NCBI GenBank assembly: GCA_045576335.1
Contig: JAZNGH010000032.1
Coordinates: forward strand, 1 to 50,896
Direction: 5' to 3'
Source of the DNA: Scatosoma sp045576335
Lineage (GTDB): Bacteria > Bacillota > Clostridia > Christensenellales > Borkfalkiaceae
Length of the DNA stretch: 50,896 nt
Shown: piece after piece, positions 23,258 to 31,826 of the stretch
Position numbering within the stretch: position 1 is the stretch's first letter
Layout: every line of letters begins with the position of its first letter
Program-made: the position numbers and the translations under genes
Notes under the pieces: generated by a model
The model's database searches: none
What the model was told of the DNA's origin: nothing
What the model saw: only the letters and a program-made list of their open reading frames with translations

Positions 23258-24448
23258 TTAAAGTCCGTATTCTTCGGCAAGCTTCTTAAACAGCGGCAAC
23301 GCGCGTTTAATTTGTTCGGTTTGCACACAATACGCAATGCGCACCCAGCCCTCGAAGCCGAAATCGTCGCCCGCGACGAACAAAAGCTCGTGCTTCTTCG
23401 CCCGCTCGCAAAAGGCTTTCGCGTCCTTTTCCGCCGCTTTCATAAACAGATAAAACGCGCCGTCGGGATAGATACAGGTAAAGCCGTATTCCGTCAATGC
23501 GTTATACAAGAGGTCGCGGTTTGCCTTATATATATTCAAATCCGCCGTCATACCGTCGCAAGCCGCCGCCACTCTTTGGAAAAGCGCGGGCGCGCAAACA
23601 AAGCCCAGCGACCGCCCAGCTCCGCAAACCGCCGCGTAAACGGCTTTGGCGTTTTGCATTTTTGGATTGACCGCGATATATCCGATACGCTCGCCCGGAA
23701 GGGACAAGGATTTGGAATAGGAATAGCAAACGATACTCTCGTTATAATATTGCATAGGCGAGGGTACGACCGTCTTTTTATCGTAAACCAACTCGCGATA
23801 CGGCTCGTCCGAAATCAAGAAAATCGGTTTGCCGTACTCGACGGATTTTGCCTCCAAAATCCCGCAAAGCGTCTGCAAGGTCTTTTCCCCGTACACCGCC
23901 CCCGACGGATTATTCGGAGAGTTGATAAGCACGGCTTTGGTATGCGGCGTAATCGCCTTTTTCAGTGTTTCAAAGTCGGGAAGCATTGTTTTTTCGTCCG
24001 AACGGAGCACGGTCAGCTTCATTCCCGCCCCCTCGACGAACACGCGATATTCGGCGAAATAGGGCGCAAAAACGATCACCTCGTCCCCCGCCTCATATAA
24101 CGCGTTGAGTGTGACAGTCAAAGATGCCGCCGCGCCACAGGTCATATACAAATCGTCGCCCGAAAGCTCCACGCCAAAGCGTTTTCGATAATTCGCGGCA
24201 ATGGTATCCCGCACGTCCTTGCCGCCCTGTGCCGAGGTGTAGCCGTGCAACGCTACGGAGGGCGTTTCCTCAACGAGCTTTTTAATCGTTTCGTTCACCG
24301 CTTGGGGTGCGGGCACAGACGGATTGCCGATAGAAAAATCGAACACGTTTTCCGCGCCGATTTCCGCCGCGCGGACTTTGGCGTACTCGAAAATTTCTCG
24401 TATGCTGGAACGCTTACTGCCTAAACCATACATTTTTTCGTTAATCAT
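23258..24448 (-). CDS. class I/II PLP-dependent aminotransferase
   Basis: 396 residues from the ATG at 24448, which has GGGAG nine bases upstream; an in-frame TTG at 24463 overlaps that site. Fold-type I features: FDFSIGNPSVPAP N-terminus, NSPNNPSGAVY, ISDEPYRELVYD and the Schiff-base lysine in SYSKSLSLPGERIGY. It resembles aspartate/aromatic aminotransferases; the substrate is not decided. Monocistronic: promoter at 24497-24525 and the shared terminator downstream. Confidence 0.92.
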   Translation of the reverse strand: MINEKMYGLGSKRSSIREIFEYAKVRAAEIGAENVFDFSIGNPSVPAPQAVNETIKKLVEETPSVALHGYTSAQGGKDVRDTIAANYRKRFGVELSGDDLYMTCGAAASLTVTLNALYEAGDEVIVFAPYFAEYRVFVEGAGMKLTVLRSDEKTMLPDFETLKKAITPHTKAVLINSPNNPSGAVYGEKTLQTLCGILEAKSVEYGKPIFLISDEPYRELVYDKKTVVPSPMQYYNESIVCYSYSKSLSLPGERIGYIAVNPKMQNAKAVYAAVCGAGRSLGFVCAPALFQRVAAACDGMTADLNIYKANRDLLYNALTEYGFTCIYPDGAFYLFMKAAEKDAKAFCERAKKHELLFVAGDDFGFEGWVRIAYCVQTEQIKRALPLFKKLAEEYGL

Positions 24449-24496
24449 ATTTTTTACTCCCAACGCGCGTTCACCACGCGTTTATCTTCTACGTTA

Positions 24497-24525
24497 AGTA
24501 TATCATTCTCTTTCTGCTTTGTCAA
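24497..24525 (-). promoter_or_regulatory. aminotransferase promoter
   Basis: TTGACA (24520-24525), 17-bp spacer, TATACT (24497-24502), minus strand. Confidence 0.75.
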
Positions 24526-24532
24526 GAAAAAT

Positions 24533-24561
24533 AAAAAAGGCGGGCGACGCCCACCTTTTTT
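24533..24561 (-). terminator. terminator of the 114-residue membrane protein gene
   Basis: Stem of GGTGGGC-type pairing (24539-24545 with 24549-24555, one mismatch) extended by A/T runs, a three-base loop, six T at the minus-strand 3' end. Confidence 0.8.
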
Positions 24562-24565
24562 ATTT

Positions 24566-24910
24566 TTAACTCCAACCCAAGATTTTATTTGCAAAGCCTT
24601 GTGATTTCGTACAAATACGCACTTCAAGAAGAGGAATAATCAAGAAACCCCAAAGCAACATCAGCCAACGAAACAATACGCTGCCTTGGCTACGCCCTCT
24701 CGTCTTTATGTAGGACAAATTGTTGTAGCAGAAAATCGCAAAACCTATCGTGAAAACGCTAATCCCAGGAATCAGGCTGATTAAAAACCATTTCCAAAAA
24801 GACTTTCTCGTGATTTGTTCCAACGCCTCAACGGTTTCTTCCGTTGCCGTTTCGCTGCCTTCGCCGCCCATCCACTCGATAAATTCCGGAGTGCAATCCT
24901 TATATCTCAT
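24566..24910 (-). CDS. uncharacterised small membrane protein
   Basis: 114 residues. An acidic N-terminal soluble part (MRYKDCTPEFIEWMGGEG..., with a TATEETVEALEQ stretch), then two membrane helices (about 40-60 and 78-96) linked by a short basic loop (KTRGRSQGS). No recognised family. Independent unit with a near-perfect promoter and its own terminator; the ATG has AAAGGAG. Possibly lineage-specific. Confidence 0.75.
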   Translation of the reverse strand: MRYKDCTPEFIEWMGGEGSETATEETVEALEQITRKSFWKWFLISLIPGISVFTIGFAIFCYNNLSYIKTRGRSQGSVLFRWLMLLWGFLIIPLLEVRICTKSQGFANKILGWS

Positions 24911-24955
24911 ACTATTTTCTCCTTTCGAAACTACGTTTCGCTTGTTCTTATATTT

Positions 24956-24984
24956 ATTATAGCATAAGCGTTAATGATTGTCAA
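24956..24984 (-). promoter_or_regulatory. promoter of the 114-residue membrane protein gene
   Basis: TTGACA (24979-24984), 17-bp spacer, TATAAT (24956-24961): a perfect consensus promoter on the minus strand. Confidence 0.85.
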
Positions 24985-25014
24985 GGAAATTAACTGTTTT
25001 TGTGGATAAATAAA

Positions 25015-25045
25015 AGCGGCTCAACTGTTTTCGTTGAGCCGCTTC
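25015..25045 (-). terminator. terminator after ppdK
   Basis: Perfect 12-bp stem (25034-25045 with 25015-25026, AAGCGGCTCAAC and complement), seven-base loop, followed on the minus strand by TTATTTAT. Confidence 0.88.
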
Positions 25046-25051
25046 ACCTAA

Positions 25052-27697
25052 TTAGTTTCTAGGGTTTTTAATGTTCGCTTGTGCCGCGGACAATCTTGCG
25101 ATAGGAACGCGGTAAGGCGAGCAGGAAACGTAGGAAAGACCAATCTTATGGCAGAATTCGATAGACGAAGGGTCGCCGCCGTGTTCACCACAGATACCCG
25201 TGTGCATTTCGGGACGAGCTTTCTTACCGTCTACAACCGCCATTTCCATAAGCTTACCTACGCCCGTCGTATCCAGTCTTGCGAAAGGATCGGATTCGTA
25301 GATTTTGTTTGCGTAGTACGCGGGCAAGAATTTACCAGCGTCGTCACGCGAGAAGCCGAAGGTCATTTGCGTCAAATCGTTCGTACCGAAGCAGAAGAAT
25401 TCCGCTTCTTTTGCGATTTCTTCCGCCGTCAAGCAAGCACGGGGAATTTCAATCATCGTACCGACTTCGTATTTAAGAGCTACGCCCGAAGCCTTGATAA
25501 CTTCGTCCGCCGTCTTAACGACGATATCTTTTACGAACTTCAACTCTTTCGTTTCACCCGTAAGCGGAATCATGATTTCTGGAACAAGCGTCCAATCGGG
25601 GTGCTTTTTCACAACGCTCAAAGCAGCCTTGATAACCGCTTTCGTCTGCATAACCGCGATTTCGGGATAGGTTACGGACAAACGGCAGCCACGGTGACCC
25701 ATCATAGGGTTAAACTCGTGCAAGCTTGCGATAATGTCTTTGATTTGTGCAACCGTCTTGTTCTGTGCCTTTGCAAGCGCAGCGATATCTTCTTCCGCGG
25801 TGGGAACGAACTCGTGAAGAGGAGGGTCAAGGAAACGAATGGTTACGGGGTAGCCGCCGAGCGCTTCGAACAAGCCTTCGAAATCCGCCTGCTGCATAGG
25901 CTCGATTTTCGCGAGTGCAGCCTCTCTTTCTTCTACCGTATCCGAGCAAATCATTTCACGGAACGCGCCGATTCTCGAAGGGTCGAAGAACATGTGCTCC
26001 GTACGGCAAAGACCGATACCTTGCGCGCCGAACGCAACTGCCTGCTTCGCGTCTTCGGGGCTGTCCGCATTCGTTCTTACGCCGAGAGCCTTGTATTTAT
26101 CCGCAAGCTCCATAATTCTTCCGAAATAACCGGAGTTGGGGTCTGCGGGAACGGTCTTGATGAGGGTGTCGTAAATGTTACCCGTCGAACCGTCAAGGGA
26201 AAGCACGTCGCCTTCGCGGAAAATCTTACCCGCAAGCTCGAACCACTTTTCTTCTTCGTGCATTTTGATTTCGCCGCAACCGGAAACGCAGCACGTACCC
26301 ATACCGCGGGCAACAACTGCCGCGTGCGAGGTCTGACCGCCGCGAACGGTGAGGATACCTTGCGCGTATTTCATACCCTCGATATCTTCGGGAGAGGTTT
26401 CCAAACGAACGAGAATGACGTTTTCGCCCTTCTTGCCCTCTACTACCGCGTCCTCTGCCGTGAACACGATTTTACCAGCCGCCGCACCGGGGGAAGCCGC
26501 GATACCTTTACCAACGACGTTGTTCTTGTCAGCGTCCTTCAAAGCCTTCGCGTCGAATTGAGGGTGCAAGAGCATATCAAGACTCTTCGCGTCGATTTGC
26601 ATAAGAGCTTCTTTCTCGGTGATCATGCCCTCGTCAATCAAATCGCAAGCGATTTTAATAGCCGCCGCCGCCGTTCTCTTACCGTTACGGGTTTGAAGCA
26701 TATACAATTTTCTGTCTTGAATGGTGAACTCCATATCCTGCATATCACGGTAGTGATTTTCAAGGATATCGCAAACTTTGAGGAATTGCTCGTAAACTTC
26801 GGGGAATACCTCTTTCATTTGCTCGATAGGCATCGGCGTACGAACGCCTGCAACGACGTCCTCGCCCTGTGCGTTGGTGAGGAACTCACCCATAAGACCC
26901 TTTTCACCCGTTGCAGGGTTACGCGTGAACGCAACGCCCGTACCGGAGGTTTCGCCCATGTTACCGAATGCCATCATCTGTACGTTGACTGCCGTACCCC
27001 AGCTGTAAGGGATATCGTGGTCCATACGATAGATGTTCGCACGGGGGTTGTCCCACGAACGGAATACCGCTTTAACAGCCTCAAAAAGCTGTTCCTTGGG
27101 ATCGGAGGGGAAGTCCTTGCCAAGTTGCTTTTTATATTCTGCCTTGAACTGATTTGCAAGCTCTTTCAAATCGTCAGCCGTAAGCTCGACGTCTTGGGTA
27201 ACGCCCTTCTTTTCCTTCATTTCGTCAATAAGCTTTTCGAAATACTTTTTACCAACTTCCATTACGACGTCCGAGAACATCTGAATGAAACGACGGTAGC
27301 AGTCCCAAGCCCAACGGGGGTTGCCCGACTTGTTTGCAAGCGTGTTGACAACTTCCTCGTTAAGACCGAGGTTAAGAATGGTGTCCATCATACCAGGCAT
27401 GGAAGCGCGTGCACCCGAACGAACGGAAACGAGCAGAGGGTTTTCCTTGTCGCCGAACTTCATACCGCAAATCTTTTCCATCTTTTCGATGTACTCCATG
27501 ATTTCCGCCTGAATGTCGGGGTTAATCTGTCTGCCGTCCTCGTAGTATTGCGTACAAGCTTCGGTAGAAATGGTGAAGCCTTGGGGTACGGGAAGACCGA
27601 TATTCGTCATTTCCGCAAGGTTCGCGCCTTTACCGCCGAGGATTTCACGCATTTTCGCATTGCCTTCGGTGAAGAGATAGCAATATTTTTTTGCCAT
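25052..27697 (-). CDS. ppdK: pyruvate, phosphate dikinase
   Basis: 881 residues from the ATG at 27695-27697 (GGAGG site); the in-frame extension to 27754 is rejected. ATP-grasp domain (GGKGANLAEMTNIGLPVPQG), the swivelling phosphohistidine domain (TSHAAVVARGMG, catalytic H) and the C-terminal PEP/pyruvate TIM barrel with CGEHGGDP and FGTNDLTQMTFGF. Interconverts PEP and pyruvate with AMP/PPi; in anaerobes it often replaces pyruvate kinase for PPi-linked glycolysis. Single-gene unit. Confidence 0.98.
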   Translation of the reverse strand: MAKKYCYLFTEGNAKMREILGGKGANLAEMTNIGLPVPQGFTISTEACTQYYEDGRQINPDIQAEIMEYIEKMEKICGMKFGDKENPLLVSVRSGARASMPGMMDTILNLGLNEEVVNTLANKSGNPRWAWDCYRRFIQMFSDVVMEVGKKYFEKLIDEMKEKKGVTQDVELTADDLKELANQFKAEYKKQLGKDFPSDPKEQLFEAVKAVFRSWDNPRANIYRMDHDIPYSWGTAVNVQMMAFGNMGETSGTGVAFTRNPATGEKGLMGEFLTNAQGEDVVAGVRTPMPIEQMKEVFPEVYEQFLKVCDILENHYRDMQDMEFTIQDRKLYMLQTRNGKRTAAAAIKIACDLIDEGMITEKEALMQIDAKSLDMLLHPQFDAKALKDADKNNVVGKGIAASPGAAAGKIVFTAEDAVVEGKKGENVILVRLETSPEDIEGMKYAQGILTVRGGQTSHAAVVARGMGTCCVSGCGEIKMHEEEKWFELAGKIFREGDVLSLDGSTGNIYDTLIKTVPADPNSGYFGRIMELADKYKALGVRTNADSPEDAKQAVAFGAQGIGLCRTEHMFFDPSRIGAFREMICSDTVEEREAALAKIEPMQQADFEGLFEALGGYPVTIRFLDPPLHEFVPTAEEDIAALAKAQNKTVAQIKDIIASLHEFNPMMGHRGCRLSVTYPEIAVMQTKAVIKAALSVVKKHPDWTLVPEIMIPLTGETKELKFVKDIVVKTADEVIKASGVALKYEVGTMIEIPRACLTAEEIAKEAEFFCFGTNDLTQMTFGFSRDDAGKFLPAYYANKIYESDPFARLDTTGVGKLMEMAVVDGKKARPEMHTGICGEHGGDPSSIEFCHKIGLSYVSCSPYRVPIARLSAAQANIKNPRN

Positions 27698-27819
27698 AGT
27701 GTTTATTTCCTCCAAAATAGTTTTTTTCTTTTTGTTTATTGCCAAAAATACCACAAAAAACTCTCACGCTCTCTTTTTTGGGCGCAAGAATTTTTTATGC
27801 AAAGTTTTTCAACTATTCT

Positions 27820-27848
27820 ATTTTATAATAAATCAAACAAAATATCAA
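27820..27848 (-). promoter_or_regulatory. candidate ppdK promoter
   Basis: TTGATA (27843-27848), 17-bp spacer, TAAAAT (27820-27825), minus strand, giving an A+T-rich leader of about 120 bases with no obvious structure. The rest of 27698-27944 holds only the hairpin noted next. Confidence 0.5.
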
Positions 27849-27910
27849 GTCTTTCAGGGGCATTTTTGAGAATTTTTCGAAAAATTATGATAATTTATGT
27901 AATAATATGG

Positions 27911-27939
27911 AAAGCGGGGCGCAAGATTTGCCCCGCTTT
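27911..27939 (-). terminator. hairpin after the Mrr-like nuclease gene
   Basis: Ten-base G+C-rich arms (27930-27939 with 27911-27920, AAAGCGGGGC) around a nine-base loop, just after the stop. The T run is poor, so termination may be weak. Confidence 0.6.
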
Positions 27940-27944
27940 GCTTC

Positions 27945-29390
27945 TTACAAAGTATTGAAAAATGCTTTTTCGCCCGAAAGTAGTTCGTCGTCTAATACCC
28001 ATTGCCCGTTTTTCTTGACAAGCCCGTATTGACATTCCTTCGCCGCCTCGAACAAGTCACTCCCGTCGTAACCGACGAATTTATCGCTCGTTTCCTCTAA
28101 AATGCGCTTGGCTTCAGGGGTAAAGCGCGAGGTCGTGATAAAAATGCCCCGACAATGCTGCTTGCCCTCTTTGGCTTGTCTGCATACGCACGCGCCGATA
28201 AATTGCTGCAACAGCGTTTCTCCTACGACCCACAGCTTTTCGTCACCCTTATCGGGATCCCAGTTCTTCGCCTGTATGTAGATCGTTTCTCTAAATCCCA
28301 GCCTATCCGTAAGCTCGATTTCGCCGTCAATCCCGCCGTCGTGGTCGCCGCCCGTGATTTTCAAGCTCTCCAACCGTCTGCCGTTCATTCTCGAATACCG
28401 TTCCAACAAATACACCGAATAATATTCGAAATAATCCCCGCCCAAACGGCGCAAACGGCTCAAAAACGCGTCCTGCAACCGCTCGTCCGCCGTCAAGGGA
28501 CGGTTATTTACGCGACGGGCGTTGTTTGCGCTCTTTGGTTGCACTTTCGTTTCCGCTTTCTTTTCCCCTGTCTTTACCTCGACGGGCAATTCCGTTTTCT
28601 TGACTTCCTTTTTCACCTCGACCGCTTTTTCTTCCTTTTTCACTTCGGGCAGCTTCGTTTCCGCCTGCACGGGCGCAGGCTTTTCCTCTTTCTTTTGCGG
28701 CTTGACCGCGCCAAGCAAAAAGCTCATATCCATCAGCGTACCCTTTGGCGAAGCGTCCTCTTCCGCCTTTTGCGGTTGTTCTTCCGCTTGCGGAGCAGGT
28801 TTTTCCTCCGTTTGCGGAACAGGTTTTTCTTCTACGACAGCAGGCGCAACCGCTTCCTTGACCTCCGCTTTTGCCTTTCTGCCCCGTTTTTTGGGCTTAT
28901 CCTCGGGAATAGGCTCGGGCGCGATTTCAGGCGTCACGGGCACAGTGGGTGCAATCGGTTGCAGCGGCGCGGGCGGCAAGGGCTGCTTTTCTGCCTCTTT
29001 CGCCTTTTTCGTTGCGCGCTTTTTGGGCTTTTCCGCCTGTTCCTCCACCTCTTCCTCCGCTACCTTTTTGGCGCGGGTACGGGTAGCCTTTTTGGGCTTT
29101 TCCTCAACGGGTTTTTCCACTTTCAACGCGTACACGCCCCCGTCAATTACAATTTCGCCGTCCTTTTTCATCACGTCAATCACCGACCCGATACGCCCTT
29201 TCACGTCGTTGGGGTTTTCGGTGTCCTCACCGCCGAACGCTTCCGCGTACAATTTTGCCGCTTCGTCGATAAGCTCTCCCGCCTTTACGTTCGATTTTTC
29301 CAAAATTTCACGGACGATCTTTTTTACACCGTCCTTTTTCGCCGCGCGAGTCACGGCAGGTTTCGTTTGTTCATTTTTTTTCGTTGCCAT
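27945..29390 (-). CDS. Mrr-type restriction-endonuclease-like protein with long disordered linker
   Basis: 481 residues in three parts. Residues about 20-92 look like a winged-helix domain (VKKIVREILEKSNVKAGELI ... GGVYAL). About 95-300 is low complexity: alternating lysine, glutamate, proline and valine with basic clusters (KKATRTRAKK, KKRATKKAKE, KKRGRKAK). About 305-460 is an Mrr_cat/PD-(D/E)XK-like nuclease: DHDGGIDGEIEL (D355), YIQAKNW (Q373, K375), GIFITTSRFTPEAK. The nuclease residues appear intact. The ATG follows recO by three bases and its GAGGAG site lies in the last recO codons, so it is coupled to a recombination gene; no methyltransferase is near. Role unknown; could act on modified or damaged DNA. 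Confidence 0.85.
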   Translation of the reverse strand: MATKKNEQTKPAVTRAAKKDGVKKIVREILEKSNVKAGELIDEAAKLYAEAFGGEDTENPNDVKGRIGSVIDVMKKDGEIVIDGGVYALKVEKPVEEKPKKATRTRAKKVAEEEVEEQAEKPKKRATKKAKEAEKQPLPPAPLQPIAPTVPVTPEIAPEPIPEDKPKKRGRKAKAEVKEAVAPAVVEEKPVPQTEEKPAPQAEEQPQKAEEDASPKGTLMDMSFLLGAVKPQKKEEKPAPVQAETKLPEVKKEEKAVEVKKEVKKTELPVEVKTGEKKAETKVQPKSANNARRVNNRPLTADERLQDAFLSRLRRLGGDYFEYYSVYLLERYSRMNGRRLESLKITGGDHDGGIDGEIELTDRLGFRETIYIQAKNWDPDKGDEKLWVVGETLLQQFIGACVCRQAKEGKQHCRGIFITTSRFTPEAKRILEETSDKFVGYDGSDLFEAAKECQYGLVKKNGQWVLDDELLSGEKAFFNTL

Positions 29391-29393
29391 TGT

Positions 29394-30119
29394 TTACTCC
29401 TCGTATAATCGTATAAATTCTCCCACGCCGTCAAACCGTAGCTCCGTCTTTTCCGCAAGATAGGCTTTTAATAAACGCAAGGCGCGTTTTCTGCCCCCTA
29501 ACAGCTTGTTTTCGTCGTAGGTAAGTCCCGCGCATTTGCGCAAGACGTGGTAAGTCGATACGCTGGCGCGTTCCCCTTGCACACAGCGTTCGAAGGCCGT
29601 GAAGCGTCCGTCCGAAAAATCGAACCAGAGCTTGTCGCCGATATCCCCCTCACATTCCTCGGCATAACTTAAATCCAGCGGATATCCGCTTTCAAAAAGC
29701 GCGACGAGCGCAAAAGCAATCACCGCCTCCGCTTCGTCCTCGCCCGAAAGACAAAGGGATTTTAAGCACTCGATAAACCCGATAAAGGTCGCCTCGTAAG
29801 CCTCGTTTTCGACGGAAATATGCCTGCAAATCTCCGCCGCCGCGCAAGCGGCGTAAAAGCGCGTAACGTCCACGCGCAAATCGAAAAAGCTTTCGTGCAG
29901 GTACGCGCTCGTCACCGTATACCTGCCCCCCTTCTCCGCGAGCACGTACTCGGCAAAGCAAAAGGGCTGTGCCGCAAAGGCGAGCTTGGCTTTGGGCTTC
30001 TTCACGCCCCGTATTCCCGCCGTAATTTTGCCCAGCGTAGGCGAAAACAAGGTCAACAGCTTATCGTTATCTTTATAATCGATAGCCTGTAAAACGATTG
30101 CCTCCGTCTTAACGTCCAT
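29394..30119 (-). CDS. recO: DNA repair protein RecO
   Basis: 241 residues. OB-fold N-terminus (AIVLQAIDYKDNDKLLTLFS, start of RecO), and a C-terminal helical part with a single CAG cysteine motif in place of a full zinc finger. Mediates RecA loading with RecR. Follows the YqzL-like gene and precedes the Mrr-like gene. Confidence 0.94.
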   Translation of the reverse strand: MDVKTEAIVLQAIDYKDNDKLLTLFSPTLGKITAGIRGVKKPKAKLAFAAQPFCFAEYVLAEKGGRYTVTSAYLHESFFDLRVDVTRFYAACAAAEICRHISVENEAYEATFIGFIECLKSLCLSGEDEAEAVIAFALVALFESGYPLDLSYAEECEGDIGDKLWFDFSDGRFTAFERCVQGERASVSTYHVLRKCAGLTYDENKLLGGRKRALRLLKAYLAEKTELRFDGVGEFIRLYEE

Positions 30120-30137
30120 AACCTTTCCCCTTTCGTG

Positions 30138-30251
30138 CTACTTCTTCCGCAATAAATCGTAGTAGAGCATATAATAGCTGACGCTGCCCGTCTTTTCAAA
30201 CAGCTCCCAAGCCATTTTTGCCGCCTTGCTTTCTTCCCGTTTGTCCCGCAT
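30138..30251 (-). CDS. YqzL-like small protein
   Basis: 37 residues: a basic start, then KMAWELFEKTGSVSYYMLYY and a DLLRKK end. The AWELFEKTGSVSYYMLY core and the place between era and recO match the YqzL-like family of unknown function. The ATG (30249-30251) follows a GGGGGG run six bases upstream. Eighteen bases separate it from recO. Confidence 0.8.
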   Translation of the reverse strand: MRDKREESKAAKMAWELFEKTGSVSYYMLYYDLLRKK

Positions 30252-30317
30252 ACGTTTCCCCCCAAGAACAGTTTGGGTGAGCCGAGCGGAATTTATGCGA
30301 AGCCGCAATGCGCTTAT

Positions 30318-30439
30318 AAAACGGTTTAGTTACGAGCAGTTCAAGGCGCGTGAGGACAGCCCGAGGGAGTTTACTGTGCGTAAATGACCGAGGGTTACCG
30401 CAACGCAACGATGAAATGCGACGCAAATAAAGCGTTTTA
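30318..30439. repeat. stop-codon-anchored repeat, copy A (era - yqzL)
   Basis: About 122 bases, roughly 85 % identical by eye to copy B at 35661-35782 in the same orientation. Ends are imperfect inverted repeats (AAAACGGTTT at one end, AAAGCGTTTTAA at the other). The minus-strand left end supplies the TAA of era. An internal TTTAC...GTAAA stem is kept with a different loop (TGTGC, against TGATGC in copy B). Non-coding; separates era from the YqzL-like gene. Confidence 0.85.
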
Positions 30440-31327
30440 ATTTTGAATGTCCTCGTAGCCGTATTCCTTAATTAAGCTCGCTTTATCGCGCCAGTCCTCT
30501 TTGACCTTGACAAAGGTGGTGAGAAAAACCTTCGCGCCGAGAAATTTCTCCATATCCTGACGGGCAAAGGAGGAAACCTCTTTAATCGCTCTGCCCTGCT
30601 TGCCGATTAAGATCGCCTTGTGGTTGGCTCTTTCACATACGATATCCAAGTTAATCTCGTACACGCCCCGCTCGTTTTGCTCAAACGTGTTGATTACGAT
30701 TGCAATGCCGTGCGGGATTTCCTTGTCGAATTTCAGGAGGATTTTTTCGCGCATAATTTCGGAAATCATAAATCTTTCGCTCTTATCGGACACGATATCC
30801 TCTTCAAAAACCTTGTCCCCCTCGGGCATTTGCTCAGCAAGAAAGGCTTTGAGGGCTTTGACGTTTTTGCCCTTCCTCGCGGACACGGGGAACACGTCCA
30901 AATCAATACCTGAATCGGAGAATTTTGCCATATCGAGGGGAATATTCTCCTTGGGCATAATATCGATTTTCGTATACGCAATCGCCATAGGGATATTGAG
31001 TGCTTTATACTTCTTAATCAAAGTAAATTCCTCTTCGGAAATCCCATCGTGACCGTCCACGACGTAGAGGATATAATCCACCGATTTCACGCTCGTTTCC
31101 GTGGTACGCATCATCATATCGGTAAGTGCGTTTTTCGCCTTGTAAATCCCCGGCGTATCGACGAACACGATTTGATAATCGTCCTCCGTAAGCACCCCCA
31201 AAATCCGATCGCGCGTGGTTTGAGGCTTGGGTGAAACGATAGAAACCTTTTCCCCGACCATAACGTTTATAAGCGTGCTTTTGCCCGCGTTTGCTCTACC
31301 GATAACGGCAACGTATCCGCTTCTCAT
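30437..31327 (-). CDS. era: GTPase Era
   Basis: 296 residues. G1 GRANAGKST (about 10-18), G2/G3 with DTPG, G4 TKID, and a C-terminal KH domain (GKQGRAIKEVSSFAR). Binds the 3' end of 16S rRNA and checks 30S maturation. The TAA stop is the first three bases of the dispersed repeat copy A. dgkA and cdd, usually between ybeY and era, are absent. Confidence 0.98.
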   Translation of the reverse strand: MRSGYVAVIGRANAGKSTLINVMVGEKVSIVSPKPQTTRDRILGVLTEDDYQIVFVDTPGIYKAKNALTDMMMRTTETSVKSVDYILYVVDGHDGISEEEFTLIKKYKALNIPMAIAYTKIDIMPKENIPLDMAKFSDSGIDLDVFPVSARKGKNVKALKAFLAEQMPEGDKVFEEDIVSDKSERFMISEIMREKILLKFDKEIPHGIAIVINTFEQNERGVYEINLDIVCERANHKAILIGKQGRAIKEVSSFARQDMEKFLGAKVFLTTFVKVKEDWRDKASLIKEYGYEDIQN

Positions 31328-31343
31328 TTTATCCTATACTCCT

Positions 31344-31826
31344 TTATTCCCGCGTAATGCCCAAGAGCGAGAGTACCGTTTCTTCCCGCTCGCGCATTTC
31401 CGCTTTTTCTTCGTCCGTTAAATGGTCGTAGCCCAAGCAATGCATAATCCCGTGCACGAGCAGATAATGCAGCTCCCGTTCGTACGAGTGACCGTACTCT
31501 TGCGCTTGCTCCTTTGCCCGCTGCTCGCAAATGACGATAGAGCCAAGCAACAAATTCCCTTCCTCGTCGATATCGAAGGGGTATTTTTTGCCCTCTATCC
31601 TTTTGCCCTTAATACCGTCCAGCGTGGGATAGCTCAATACGTCGGTCACCTTGTCCGTATCCCGCGTTTCGCGGTTCAACCGCCGTATCTCCTCCGCACC
31701 AACGGAAACCAGCTCGACGGCGAGCGGCACGTCCGCCTCCACGCAACGCCCAAGTGCGGCTTCCAGCTCCGCTTTTTGCAAAAGCGCGAGTTCGTCCGTT
31801 TCCCCATAAAGTGTCCAACGGCTCAT
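31344..31826 (-). CDS. ybeY: endoribonuclease YbeY
   Basis: 160 residues. TDVLSYP and the metal motif HGIMHCLGYDH (H125, H129, H135) are intact. Acts in 16S rRNA 3'-end processing and ribosome quality control. ATG overlaps the stop of the HD-domain gene (ATGA). Confidence 0.97.
   Translation of the reverse strand: MSRWTLYGETDELALLQKAELEAALGRCVEADVPLAVELVSVGAEEIRRLNRETRDTDKVTDVLSYPTLDGIKGKRIEGKKYPFDIDEEGNLLLGSIVICEQRAKEQAQEYGHSYERELHYLLVHGIMHCLGYDHLTDEEKAEMREREETVLSLLGITRE

Noticed and set aside
25079..27958. A 959-codon open frame on the plus strand
   Set aside because: It is exactly antisense to ppdK, has no family motif and no ribosome site; open antisense frames here follow from the codon use of the real gene.
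28155..29463. Two long plus-strand frames opposite the Mrr-like gene
   Set aside because: Repetitive F/L/R-rich and S/F-rich products mirror the lysine/glutamate linker codons on the other strand.
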